From positions 36,782 to 100,781 of the forward strand of contig NZ_PDOA01000015.1 of the NCBI RefSeq assembly GCF_003116135.1: DNA of 64,000 bases, in the 5' to 3' direction. The notes under the pieces are model-generated. The model was given only the letters and a program-made list of their open reading frames with translations, made no database searches and was not told the origin of the DNA. Source of the DNA: Teichococcus aestuarii (GTDB lineage: Bacteria; Pseudomonadota; Alphaproteobacteria; Acetobacterales; Acetobacteraceae). The translations under genes and the position numbers were made by a program. Positions 48,302 through 57,482 of this stretch are shown piece after piece. Numbering within the stretch: position 1 is the stretch's first letter; each line of letters opens with the position of its first letter.

Positions 48302-50820
48302 CAGCCGGCCTCGCCCAGGGCGCGCAGCGCGGGCAGCGCCCGCACCTCGGCCGCGGTGGCGCAGCCCAGCGCGGCGCGCGCCACCGCCTCGGCCTGCGCC
48401 ATGGAAAGGGCGCGGATCTGCGCCTTCAGCGCGGCCACGTTCGGGATGGAGACGGAAAGCTCATCCACGCCAAGGCCCACCAGGATCGGCGCCGCCATCG
48501 GGTCCGCCGCCATGTTGCCGCAGACGCCCACCCAGCGGCCGCGCGCATGGGCGGCCTGCACCGTCATCTGGATCAGCCGCAGGACGGCGGGGTCCAGCGC
48601 GTCCGAGCGGGCGCCGAGGGTCGGGTGCAGCCGGTCCACCGCCAGGGTGTATTGCGTCAGGTCGTTGGTGCCGATGGAGAAGAAGTCGGCCTCCCGCGCC
48701 AGCTGGTCCGCCATCACCGCCGCCGAGGGCACCTCGACCATGATGCCCACCTCGACCGGCGGGGTGGCGAGGGAGAGGCGCTCCTTCTCGATCAGCTCCC
48801 GCGCGGCGCGCAGGTCGGCCAGACCATCGACCATCGGCAGCATGATGCGGATGTCGCCATGGCGGGCGGCGCGCAGCGCGGCGCGGATCTGGGGGCGGAA
48901 CAGCGCCGGCTCGGCCAGCGACAGCCGCAGGCCGCGCAGCCCGAGGAAGGGATTGGCCTCGGCGGGGTGGTTGACGAAGCGCAGCGGCTTGTCGCCCCCC
49001 GCATCCAGCGTCCGCAGCACCACGGGCAGGCCGCCGAAGCCCTCGGCCAGCCGGCGGTAGAGCTCGTACTGCTCCTCCTCGGAGGGCGGCTCGGCGCGCT
49101 CGTCGAACAGGAACTCGCTGCGCACCAGGCCGGTGCCCTCGGCGCCGGCGGCGACGGCCTCGATGGCCTCCTCCGGGCGGCGGACATTGGCCGCGACCTC
49201 GACGCGATGGCCGTCCTGCGTGATGGCGGGGCGGAAGGCGGCGCGCTTCGCCGCCTCGGCGCGCTCGGCGCCGCGCGCGCGGGCGGCCTCGGCGCGGCCG
49301 ATCGCGTCCGCATCGGGGTTGGGAATCAGCCGGCCCCGGTCGCCATCCAGCACCACGGGGGTGCCATCGGCCAGCGCCAGCACCCCCTGCCCGGCCGCGA
49401 CCACGGCGGGGATGCCCAGCGCCCGCGCCAAGATGGCGGTGTGCGCCGTGGGGCCTCCCGCCGCCGTCACCAGCCCGACGACGCGGGCCGGGTCGAGATT
49501 GGCGGTCTCGGAGGGGGTCAGGTCCTCGGCGGCGATGACGGCGCGCTCCGGCACCGGCGCCACCGTCTCGCTGCCGCCCACCAGGTGGCGCAACACGCGG
49601 CGCGCCACGTCCTTGAGGTCGGTGGCGCGCTCGGCCAGCAGCGGGTCGCCGATGCCGGCCAGCGCCGTTGCGCGCGACCTCGCCGCGCCATCCCAGGCGG
49701 CGGGGGCGGAGGCGCCGGCCTCGATCGCCTTCCGCGCCTCGGCCAGCAGCTCCGGGTCCTCCAGGAACTCGGCATGGGCGGCGAAGATGGCGGCGTGCTT
49801 GTCGCCCACGCGCTGCGCCATCTCGGCGGAGACGGTCTTCAGCTCCGCCCGTGCCGCTTCCAGCGCCGCCTCCAGCGCCGCCGCCTCGCCCGCCGGGTCG
49901 GCCGCCGTCTCGGCATAGCCGGCGGCCTCGGAGCGGAAGCGGTGCAGCACGCCGATGGCGATGCCGGGGCTGGCCGGCAGGCCGGCGATGGCGCCCGCCT
50001 CCAGCGGCTCGTCGGCTGCGGCGGCGGGCGCGGCATCGGCGGGGGTGGCGGGGGCCTCGTCGCGGTCGCCCAGCTCGTCGGCGAAGGCGGCGCGCAGCTT
50101 CTCCACAGCCAGCGCCGCTTCGGGGCCGACGGCGCTCAGCGTCATCGCCGCGCCGGGCCCGGCGCCGAGCTGCAACAGGGCGATCATGCTCCTGGCATCG
50201 GCCCGGCGGTCGCCATGCATCAGGGTGATGCGGGCGTCGAATCCCTTGGCGAGCTGCGCCAGCAGCTTGGCCGGGCGGGCGTGCATGCCGGCGGCGGCGG
50301 GGGCGTGCACCTCGGTGGTCAGCGTCTCGCCCGGTGCCGCTGCGGGAGCCTGGGCGGGAGCCGGGGCGGCAGCGGCATCGGCGGCGGGCAGCGGCGCATC
50401 CGGGTCCAGCGCGGCCAGAATCGCCTGCTTGTCGCCGGTGCGGGCCAGCCGGGCGGCCAGCGCCTCCTCGCCCAGCACGTCGGTCAGGCGGCGCAGCACC
50501 GCGATGTGCTCATCCCCCTGCGCCGCGATGGCCACCACCAGATGCGCCACATCCTCGCCGTTCCAGCGCACCCCCTCCGGCACCTGCAGCACGGCGATGC
50601 CGGTGCGGGCGATCAGCCCGCGGTCGCCCCGCTGCCCGTGCGGAATGGCGATGCCGTTGCCGAGGAAGGTGTCCGCCTCGCCTTCCCGGCGCAGCATGCT
50701 GTCGGCATAGGCGGCATCGATGGCGCCGGACTCGACCAGGAGCTGCGCGGCCTCGCGGATCGCAGCCTCCTTGTCGGCGGGCTGGGCGGCGAGGCGGATG
50801 CGGTCTGCGGTGAGGATCAC
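48301..50820 (-). CDS. fruB: PTS multiphosphoryl transfer protein EIIA-HPr-EI (fructose)
   Basis: 839-aa fusion that passes phosphate from PEP to the fructose transporter. EIIA (1-145) has His61 in AIPHGQ; HPr (165-255) has His180 in AAAGMHARPA with a Ser-46-like residue in ARSMIALL; enzyme I (275-839) has His460 in GGPTAHTAIL and the PEP-binding IGTNDLTQYTLAVDR. All three His are intact, so it can carry the full relay without a separate EI. The GTG at 50820 begins the EIIA domain; the upstream frame to 50913 is not conserved. First gene of the operon. Confidence 0.94.
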   Translation of the reverse strand: MILTADRIRLAAQPADKEAAIREAAQLLVESGAIDAAYADSMLRREGEADTFLGNGIAIPHGQRGDRGLIARTGIAVLQVPEGVRWNGEDVAHLVVAIAAQGDEHIAVLRRLTDVLGEEALAARLARTGDKQAILAALDPDAPLPAADAAAAPAPAQAPAAAPGETLTTEVHAPAAAGMHARPAKLLAQLAKGFDARITLMHGDRRADARSMIALLQLGAGPGAAMTLSAVGPEAALAVEKLRAAFADELGDRDEAPATPADAAPAAAADEPLEAGAIAGLPASPGIAIGVLHRFRSEAAGYAETAADPAGEAAALEAALEAARAELKTVSAEMAQRVGDKHAAIFAAHAEFLEDPELLAEARKAIEAGASAPAAWDGAARSRATALAGIGDPLLAERATDLKDVARRVLRHLVGGSETVAPVPERAVIAAEDLTPSETANLDPARVVGLVTAAGGPTAHTAILARALGIPAVVAAGQGVLALADGTPVVLDGDRGRLIPNPDADAIGRAEAARARGAERAEAAKRAAFRPAITQDGHRVEVAANVRRPEEAIEAVAAGAEGTGLVRSEFLFDERAEPPSEEEQYELYRRLAEGFGGLPVVLRTLDAGGDKPLRFVNHPAEANPFLGLRGLRLSLAEPALFRPQIRAALRAARHGDIRIMLPMVDGLADLRAARELIEKERLSLATPPVEVGIMVEVPSAAVMADQLAREADFFSIGTNDLTQYTLAVDRLHPTLGARSDALDPAVLRLIQMTVQAAHARGRWVGVCGNMAADPMAAPILVGLGVDELSVSIPNVAALKAQIRALSMAQAEAVARAALGCATAAEVRALPALRALGEAG

Positions 50821-51214
50821 GGGCCTGCTGGTTCCTGTCGTCCGGCGGTCGAAATGCGTCGGCCCGCGCGAGGCGGGCCGGGCATAGATTGCAATGCGAT
50901 CAGGAAAAGGCAATCGGCGGCGGCCTTTCCCGGCCGTCCCCCGGTTCAGAACGGTTCTAGGGAACGCAGGCGGTGATGTGAGAGAGAGAACGCTTTCCGA
51001 TCAAAGGCTTCGCCTCTCGCAACGCATCCCGCTGCTGGAAACTGTAAAGCTCGTCCCTGCGTCATGGCGCGAACCGTCATCTCCAGCCTCGCTTTCTTGA
51101 CAGAATATTAGGCGCTCATAGCGCCGTAGCCAAACTGCACCAGAAGGAGCCCTGGAGGCGAACAGTGATCGACTCCAGCCTCCGTGATGGCTTTCGATGC
51201 CCCGCAGTGAACCG
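50821..51214. other. upstream spacer of the fru operon, no gene
   Basis: About 390 nt without a gene. AGAACGGTTCT (50948-50958, 5-bp arms around G) lies 128 nt before fruB and could be a regulator site, and GATTGC/GCAATC near 50888-50915 is a second loose dyad. A TTGACA at 51097-51102 on the + strand has no -10 partner and nothing to read. GGCGCT-CAT-AGCGCC (51111-51125) is a small perfect palindrome. No FruR-like gene is adjacent. Confidence 0.45.
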
Positions 51215-51343
51215 GCGACCACACAGCGCGGCTTGATGGTCAACCCCGCTCGCCGCGTCGCTGCGCTCCTGCGGCTGCGCGTGGCTCCGCGCCCTTCGGG
51301 CCGCCTGCGGCGAGGGTTTGACCACGCCGCGCTGTGTGGTCGC
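51215..51343. repeat. long imperfect inverted repeat
   Basis: An 18-nt arm at 51215-51232 (GCGACCACACAGCGCGGC) is the exact reverse complement of 51326-51343. Pairing continues imperfectly inward (GGTCAAC-CC on the left, GGTTTGACC on the right, then CGCCGC) for about 40 bp per arm, enclosing a GC-rich loop with further short dyads. It lies at the junction between core chromosome and the accessory operons and resembles a REP-like or transposon-derived palindrome. A second copy inside this window was not seen. Confidence 0.75.
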
Positions 51344-51349
51344 CTGGGC

Positions 51350-51376
51350 CTGTCGGGACGAAGGGCGTCCCGACAG
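51350..51376 (-). terminator. 10-bp hairpin downstream of operon A
   Basis: CTGTCGGGAC (51350-51359) is the perfect complement of GTCCCGACAG (51367-51376) with a 7-nt loop. It lies 77 nt after the stop of the GIY-YIG gene and is the first stable stem reached by transcription of the four-gene operon. There is no T tract. Confidence 0.45.
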
Positions 51377-51452
51377 ACTCGACCGCGCCTCCGGCGGGTC
51401 GAACAAAGGGCCTGACCTTGCCACGCCATCCACTCGGTGCGTCCCGCACTCC

Positions 51453-52658
51453 TCAGCCTGGCGACCGACGAAGCTTTAGACTGGCCGACTTAGGATCGTA
51501 CGTGTAGCTCACTACGCTCGCGTCCTTAATTTTTTCTACGACCTGATCAATCACAAACAGCGGCACCAAGAACCACTCACGTGGTATGGACACCTTTCCG
51601 AAGCGATCCTTGACCTGAATCTCAAATCGAGCTGAGTGGAATACTCGGTGAATCAAACTCTCAAGCTTTGTACGACTGATGTTGAAGAGCTTATAGCTTG
51701 CGACGATTTCTACATCGGCCAAAAGGAAGGTCGGCTGCAACCTTGCACCCGCTATACGCTCTTCGACGGACAGGTTCGTCACGCCAATTTTGTGGACAAG
51801 CTCCCGGTTTGCGGCGACCAGCGGATGATCTGACTTGCTTCTCAGCACGTAAATTGTGCCACTCGCCTCATCATCCTGATCCCGCTCTCCAGAAAAGAGC
51901 GGGCCTGCTTCGGGATCCGTGATCCTGCGCCCGGCTTCGTCCTTGTTTAACGCTCGCTGGAGCGAGCGCATCAGCATGTTGCTCTCGGTGCCGTTGTCGA
52001 AGATCACGCGAAGCCGCGCATCACTGCGGCCCTGGGCAGTCGTGAAGGTCTCGCTCGCCTCGGCGACATAGGCCTTCTGCCCGCCTACGATGAACCAACT
52101 GCCCGGCCTGATCTCGGCCTTGAGCTCGAAGGGGCGGGTCTGCCGGACACCGGTCTCCAACTCCCTTTGTACCTGCTGAAACAGGGGCTTGAAACGGGCG
52201 AAGTCCTCGCATTTGTCACGAGTGGCGACCTCTTCCGCCTCGCGCCTTTCGGTCGCTGTCCGCACGTGGCGTAGGTCCGTGATACCGGACGCGGGCGAGG
52301 CGTCCACGCCAAGTTCGGCTAGAAGCTCGTCGTCGTCGATATCGTCCGGGACGCTCGCTTCGGATGGCAAAGCGCCCGAGAGCAGCTTTGTCTTCTGGTC
52401 AAGCGGGGCAAGAAGCTCCCGTGTCTCCTGCAGTTCCCTCAGCCGATCCAGGCGGACAGCGTAGAGGCGCTCGAAGATATCCCGGTCATCACCGTGCTGA
52501 GGCGGCCGGCCATTCTCCTCGAGGAAGCGCAGGATCTCCTCGAACCCCGCGATAATCCGTTCCTCGCGCGGCGTTCGGCCGCCTTCACGCTTCGTCTCAA
52601 CCTCGATGCCAAGTTCCTCAAGGAGAGCGTCATCCTCATCGGTAAATGCCTTAGCCAC
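51453..52658 (-). CDS. GIY-YIG nuclease (T5orf172/MUG113-like)
   Basis: 401-aa predicted nuclease, last gene of operon A. The C-terminal catalytic domain (about 265-375) has TIY (268-270), KIG (290-292), Arg301, the metal-binding-type Glu333 in KLESLIH, and EWF (361-363), as in the T5orf172 group. Catalytic residues look intact. The N-terminal 150 residues are acidic and helical with two DDxLLEELG repeats (DDALLEELGIE, DDELLAELGVD). A small beta domain (SWFIVGGQKAYVAEAS) lies between. Start overlaps the helicase 3' end by 8 nt, so it is made with the helicase and methylase. Confidence 0.85.
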   Translation of the reverse strand: MAKAFTDEDDALLEELGIEVETKREGGRTPREERIIAGFEEILRFLEENGRPPQHGDDRDIFERLYAVRLDRLRELQETRELLAPLDQKTKLLSGALPSEASVPDDIDDDELLAELGVDASPASGITDLRHVRTATERREAEEVATRDKCEDFARFKPLFQQVQRELETGVRQTRPFELKAEIRPGSWFIVGGQKAYVAEASETFTTAQGRSDARLRVIFDNGTESNMLMRSLQRALNKDEAGRRITDPEAGPLFSGERDQDDEASGTIYVLRSKSDHPLVAANRELVHKIGVTNLSVEERIAGARLQPTFLLADVEIVASYKLFNISRTKLESLIHRVFHSARFEIQVKDRFGKVSIPREWFLVPLFVIDQVVEKIKDASVVSYTYDPKSASLKLRRSPG

Positions 52659-54714
52659 GCGCCGCCTCCGCCTTCATGCGGGCGAGGAAGGCCACACCCT
52701 CAGCCATTCGCTTCTCCCATGCATCTGCCGACGTGATGAACGGAAGCCGACCGCGCTCCTGCTTGAACTTCAGCGCGCGCTTGGCCAAGTCGCGCGCCTC
52801 CTCCATCGTCATCGTCACCCGCTTCGCGTTGATGACGGCCTGGACCTCCTTCAGGCTCTCCTCGCTCATGGTCTTCGCCAAGATCGAGTACGCCTCGCCG
52901 AAGGGGTTGATGCTGTCGATCAGGTCGATGTCGAGGTCGCCGACGTTCATTGCGATGAACTTCCGAACCCCATCGACAAAGGCCGTATTGGCGCTCTTTT
53001 CGCCATCACCGTCGCCGCCCCCCGAGGCCACCTCCTTCGCCTTCTGGGTCAGGTTGAGGGCCGCGATCGCGTGCTGACGCACGGCCTCCTGGTCCGCCTC
53101 GTCCAGCTCCGGGTAGCGATCCTTTATGATCTTGCCCATGCGAACCTGGGTCAGCTCCTCCGGCACCATCTCCGGGTCGAACAGGCCGCGCTCGACTGCG
53201 GCCTTGTCCTGCACAAAGGCCGCGATGACCTCGTTCAGGTCCTGCTTGCAGATGCGGGCGGCTTCCCCGCTCTTCGGCTCGGCAAGGCCCTTGATCTCGA
53301 TCTCGAACTTGCCCTGTTCCTCGTTGAAGCCGACGTTGCACTTGTTGGCGTCATACCCGCCTTCCCCATAGTCGAAGCCCGGCGTGGGGCCGCTATCGAC
53401 GGCCCTTGGCTTGAACTCGAAGCGAGGTGCGAGGACCTGCTCCATCAGCAGGCTCGCGGCGATCGCCTTCAACGTGTCGTTCACCGCCTCCGTGACGGCC
53501 TGCTCGGAGGCATCCGGCTCCGCGATCAGGTTGGTGAAGCGGGCGCGGGTCTTTCCGGGCGCGTCGCGTGTCGCGCGGCCGATGATCTGGACGATTTCGG
53601 TCAGGCTCGACCGGTAGCCAACCGTCAGTGCGTGCTCGCACCAGATCCAGTCGAACCCCTCCTTTGCCATGCCGAGCGCGATGATGATGTCCACATGGTC
53701 GCGGCTGTTCTTCTGCGTGGGATCCTTCAGCGCGGCCGAGACGCGGTCCCGCTTCGTCGGCTCGTCATCCACCAGGTCGGCGATGCGCAGCAGGCGGCCC
53801 TGCCGTGTGCGCACGAGTTGGAAGCCGGTGACTGGGTCCGCCCCTTCCCAGGTCCCGAGCTCCTCGATGATGTGCTCGACCTCCCGGTGCTTGTCCTTCG
53901 TGCTCTCCCGCGAGTTGACGCTCGGGATATGGACGATCGTCTTCTCGGCCGGGTCGAGCACCTTGAGGATGTCGTCGCTGTAGGCGCCCGAGTAGAAGAA
54001 GTAGCCAATGTCGAGCTTCTTCAGGTGCTCATAGCCGTTGAGCTGCTCATAGTAGGTGTAGGTGACGGTCTCGAACTTCGCCTCGTCCTGAGGCGCGAGG
54101 ACAGCCTCAGCGTCGCCGCGGAAATAGGACCCGGTCATCGCCACGATGTGCGCGCGATCGCGGCTGATGAACTGGCCGAGATGCAGGCCCAGCTTGTTGT
54201 CGGGGTTGGCGGAGACATGGTGGAACTCGTCCACCGCAATCAGGCGATCATCAAAGGCTTCCACGCCGAACCTCTCGACGGCGAAGCGGAAGGTGGCGTG
54301 GGTGCATACCAGCACCTTGTCGGCGCTCTGGAGGAAGGCACCGACCGAGTTGACCTTGCCGCCCTCCGTGCCTGGGGCGTTGCAGAGATTCCACTTCGGG
54401 GCGACCTGCCAGTCGGCCCAGAAGCCGAACTTCGTCAGCGGCTCATCGGCGAAGCTTGACCCGATGGACTTCTCCGGCACCACGATGACGGCCTGCTGGA
54501 GGCCCTGGTTGTGGAGCTTGTCGAGGGCGATGAACATGAGCGCGCGGCTCTTGCCCGAGGCGGGTGGGGACTTGATCAGCAGATATTGCTCGCCGCGCTT
54601 CTCATAGGCGCGTTCCTGCATCGGGCGCATGCCGAGCGCGTTGGCCTTGGTCGAGCTACCATTGCGGCTGTAGCTGACTGAAACTGAAGGGACGGCCTGC
54701 ATTGGGGTGGTCAC
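52651..54714 (-). CDS. DEAD/DEAH-type SF2 helicase
   Basis: 687-aa translocase, third gene of operon A. Motifs: Walker A PPASGKS (50-56), Walker B DEFHH (162-166), motif III TGS (194-196), motif VI QIIGRATRD (376-384). The last 250 residues form a helical C-terminal domain with no recognisable nuclease. The sequence resembles restriction-type translocases more than replicative helicases. GTG 54714 overlaps the methylase stop by 4 nt (GTGA). Its end overlaps the GIY-YIG gene by 8 nt. Confidence 0.88.
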   Translation of the reverse strand: MTTPMQAVPSVSVSYSRNGSSTKANALGMRPMQERAYEKRGEQYLLIKSPPASGKSRALMFIALDKLHNQGLQQAVIVVPEKSIGSSFADEPLTKFGFWADWQVAPKWNLCNAPGTEGGKVNSVGAFLQSADKVLVCTHATFRFAVERFGVEAFDDRLIAVDEFHHVSANPDNKLGLHLGQFISRDRAHIVAMTGSYFRGDAEAVLAPQDEAKFETVTYTYYEQLNGYEHLKKLDIGYFFYSGAYSDDILKVLDPAEKTIVHIPSVNSRESTKDKHREVEHIIEELGTWEGADPVTGFQLVRTRQGRLLRIADLVDDEPTKRDRVSAALKDPTQKNSRDHVDIIIALGMAKEGFDWIWCEHALTVGYRSSLTEIVQIIGRATRDAPGKTRARFTNLIAEPDASEQAVTEAVNDTLKAIAASLLMEQVLAPRFEFKPRAVDSGPTPGFDYGEGGYDANKCNVGFNEEQGKFEIEIKGLAEPKSGEAARICKQDLNEVIAAFVQDKAAVERGLFDPEMVPEELTQVRMGKIIKDRYPELDEADQEAVRQHAIAALNLTQKAKEVASGGGDGDGEKSANTAFVDGVRKFIAMNVGDLDIDLIDSINPFGEAYSILAKTMSEESLKEVQAVINAKRVTMTMEEARDLAKRALKFKQERGRLPFITSADAWEKRMAEGVAFLARMKAEAARG

Positions 54715-57482
54715 GCGTTCGCCTTCCGCTTCTTTGGCGCGCTCTGGCCGCCTGTCATCTTGGTGTAGAGCTCGAACAGCTTCTCCAGGCGCTCGGTGTC
54801 GTTCCTGAAGCGACGGCCGATGTAGATGCGCTCCAGCACCTCATCATTGCGTTCGTGAGCCGCACGGAGATCGGCGGGCATTTCGTCGGGGTCGTAGAGA
54901 TCGGCAATCGTCGCCGGAAAATGCGCCTGGCGGGCGAGCAGGATGTCCTCCCCACAGCGAGCCAGATCAGCGATGTTCTTCTCGGTCAGTGTCGGCAAAG
55001 GAAACGTATTCCAACCTAAAATGCTGGAGTAGCGATACCGCGTTTCAAATTTTCCACATACCGCCGAGATCCACGCCGCATGCATTTTTGATGCCAATAT
55101 TGAAATAAGCCACGCGTCTGACTGGTATATAACAAGAGATGGCGCCATCGCCACATCGATGTCAGGCACCAGATCGCAGGGGTAGTATTCTCGATTTTCA
55201 GAAGACAACTGAGCGATGATTATTTTCCGAACTTTTTCAAACCGCGATTCATCGAATTGGTGAGGCTTCGCTGCGAGTTGCTGGGTGGTCAGTTTCGGAC
55301 TGGCCGAGCGCATTGCGGCAACTGCATCCAGGCGCCGCTGAATTGGAGGGACATTACATGCTTCGCGCAGCTTTGCGTCCGGTATTACTAGAGCGTATCG
55401 CAGTATACCCTTAATTAGCTCCTGCCCACCGACGAGACGCCCGACGAATTCAGATGTTTCGGGGTATGAATGCAGAAGATCTTCCCTCTCACGAAAGGAC
55501 AGGACGAGATTCCCGCCGTCTGTCATCTTGTCACCCGAGAGCATTTCGGGCATGCCAGAAATCTGCGATGAGCGTGGGGAGACGAATATATTCTCGCCTG
55601 CAACTAAATATGGATTTATGTTCGCAGCAATCGACGCGGTTGTTATTCCATCCGATTCCGTGAATATCGTTTTTAATTTTCGTCTGCCTGCCTTGCATAT
55701 TCCAACAATTGCTACTGTGACCCCAGCATTCCGACTGGCTAGATTATTCCATTTGAAACTGGTCCGAGCGAAAGCAATCTCGTTGCCCGAGCCCAGGATC
55801 ACGGGCCACAAAATGGAAACCATTACGCCTTGACAAATCGAATTCGTTGTAACCAGTGCCGAAATCGAATTAGTGTGCTCGCCATAGTCTGCCGATTTTA
55901 TAAACCAGCCCGCAACGTAGTCGAGGGATTTCCATCCCGCGATGCGATCACCAAATAGCCGTTCTAAATCGGCCTTCTGCTCCTTGTTTTGTTTTTTTGT
56001 TCCGAGATACGGCGGGTTTCCACACACATATGTTTCGCCACCCTCATTCTCGAAATCGATGTGAGCTTCGTTAAGCGAGGGCGGAAACAGGTCATCTGAT
56101 TGAAGCTTTGTTCCTGCGCCCGCCGGCGGACATACACTGAGCCAGTCCAGCCTGAGAGCGTTGCCGCAGGTGATCCAGTTCTCTGCGCGCAGAGGCAGGA
56201 AAGCTTGCAAAGCCTCTTTCTGCCCGCGATAGAGAACATCGCACTGGTATTCGGCAATGATCAGTGCGAGGCGGGCGATCTCCGCTGCGAAGTCGCGGAT
56301 CTCGATGCCGCGGAAGTTGGTGACCGGGATCTCCGTTCGCCGATCCGCTTCGCCACGACGGCGGTTGATCTCAGCCTCGATCGCCCGGATCTCTTTATAG
56401 GCGATGACCAGGAAGTTGCCCGAGCCGCAGGCGGGATCGAACACCCTGATCCGCGCCATGCGGTTCCGGAGGTTGAGCAGCTTTCGTGGGTTGTCCCCCG
56501 CCTCCGTCAGCTTCTCCCGCAGGTCATCGAGGAACAGCGGGTTCAGCACCTTCAGGATGTTCGGCACGCTCGTGTAGTGCATGCCGAGCGCGCCGCGCTC
56601 CTCATCTTCCGCGACGGCCTGGATCATCGATCCGAAGATGTCCGGGTTGATCTTCCTCCAATCCAGGCTCCCGATATGGAGCAGGTAGGATCGCGCGATC
56701 CGGCTAAATCGCGGGACCTCCGGGCTGCCGGAAAACAGACCGCCATTCACGTAGGGGAACAGATCGGCCCAACGCGGGATGCCCGCCGCCGCCCGATCCG
56801 CGATCTTCACGTTCATCGCCCGGAAGATGGTGCTGATCACCTGATGCGTGTTCGATGAGTCCGAGGCGCTCATCGTCTGCACCGTCGACGCGAAGAGCTT
56901 CGGCCTGCTGAAGATGTCAGTGTCCTCTGCGAAGAAGCAGAAGATCAGCCGCGCCATGAAATGGTTCATGTCCAGGCGCCGTGCGGCGGTACCCCACTCC
57001 GGGTTCTCCTTGAGCAGCTGGACGTAGAGCCTGTTCAGCCGGCCCGTCGCCTTGATGTCGAAGGAGCTCTCCCGGATCTGCTTGACGGTGGTGATGCCCG
57101 CCAGCGGGAGGAAGAAGCCGAAGTGGTCCGGGAACTCGCGATAGGTGCAGGCGACCGTCTCGCCGCTCGCCAGGTCCTCGGCCTCGAAGCTGTTGCCATC
57201 CGTGGAGAGGATGAACTTCGCCTTGCCCCGCGCCGTCGCCGGGCTCGCCCTCAGGGCTTGCAGCGTCGCCATGACTTGGCCGGGGTCGCAGGTGGCGATA
57301 TGGATGTTGTTGGTCTGTAGGACGCCGCCGAGGTCGGACTTGTTCGATGCCCCGCTGCGGAGCCGCTTGAGCGTCGTCTCCTTGTTCCCGAAGGCTTCTA
57401 GGAAAGCGTAGGCGAACTCTGCGCGGTCGAACGGCTTCTCAGCGAGGGCCGAGACGGCTTCCTCAATCTCAACGGCGTTCAT
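54711..57482 (-). CDS. Class I SAM-dependent DNA methyltransferase, MmeI/type IIG-like
   Basis: 923-aa N6-adenine-type methylase. Motif I FDPACGSGNFL is at 348-358; motif IV NPPY is at 489-492. The helical segment before motif I (FMARLIFCFFAEDTDIF, MHYTS) is as in MmeI relatives. The part after NPPY is the target-recognition region. I find no PD-ExK-type nuclease motif in the first 170 residues, where type IIG enzymes have one. From about residue 457 to 830 (56110 back to 54990) the DNA is clearly more AT-rich than the rest of the gene, with poorer codon use, which suggests exchange of the recognition region. Overlaps both neighbours by 4 nt. Confidence 0.88.
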   Translation of the reverse strand: MNAVEIEEAVSALAEKPFDRAEFAYAFLEAFGNKETTLKRLRSGASNKSDLGGVLQTNNIHIATCDPGQVMATLQALRASPATARGKAKFILSTDGNSFEAEDLASGETVACTYREFPDHFGFFLPLAGITTVKQIRESSFDIKATGRLNRLYVQLLKENPEWGTAARRLDMNHFMARLIFCFFAEDTDIFSRPKLFASTVQTMSASDSSNTHQVISTIFRAMNVKIADRAAAGIPRWADLFPYVNGGLFSGSPEVPRFSRIARSYLLHIGSLDWRKINPDIFGSMIQAVAEDEERGALGMHYTSVPNILKVLNPLFLDDLREKLTEAGDNPRKLLNLRNRMARIRVFDPACGSGNFLVIAYKEIRAIEAEINRRRGEADRRTEIPVTNFRGIEIRDFAAEIARLALIIAEYQCDVLYRGQKEALQAFLPLRAENWITCGNALRLDWLSVCPPAGAGTKLQSDDLFPPSLNEAHIDFENEGGETYVCGNPPYLGTKKQNKEQKADLERLFGDRIAGWKSLDYVAGWFIKSADYGEHTNSISALVTTNSICQGVMVSILWPVILGSGNEIAFARTSFKWNNLASRNAGVTVAIVGICKAGRRKLKTIFTESDGITTASIAANINPYLVAGENIFVSPRSSQISGMPEMLSGDKMTDGGNLVLSFREREDLLHSYPETSEFVGRLVGGQELIKGILRYALVIPDAKLREACNVPPIQRRLDAVAAMRSASPKLTTQQLAAKPHQFDESRFEKVRKIIIAQLSSENREYYPCDLVPDIDVAMAPSLVIYQSDAWLISILASKMHAAWISAVCGKFETRYRYSSILGWNTFPLPTLTEKNIADLARCGEDILLARQAHFPATIADLYDPDEMPADLRAAHERNDEVLERIYIGRRFRNDTERLEKLFELYTKMTGGQSAPKKRKANA

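Noticed and set aside
48547..50976. 809-codon frame on the + strand opposite fruB
   Set aside because: Antisense shadow of the EIIA-HPr-EI fusion gene.
51097..51102. TTGACA as a promoter on the + strand
   Set aside because: No -10 box at 16-18 nt and no gene downstream on that strand.
51116..51449. Several 60-140-codon frames in the palindrome region
   Set aside because: They arise from GC-rich inverted repeats and show Arg/Pro/Gly bias on both strands.
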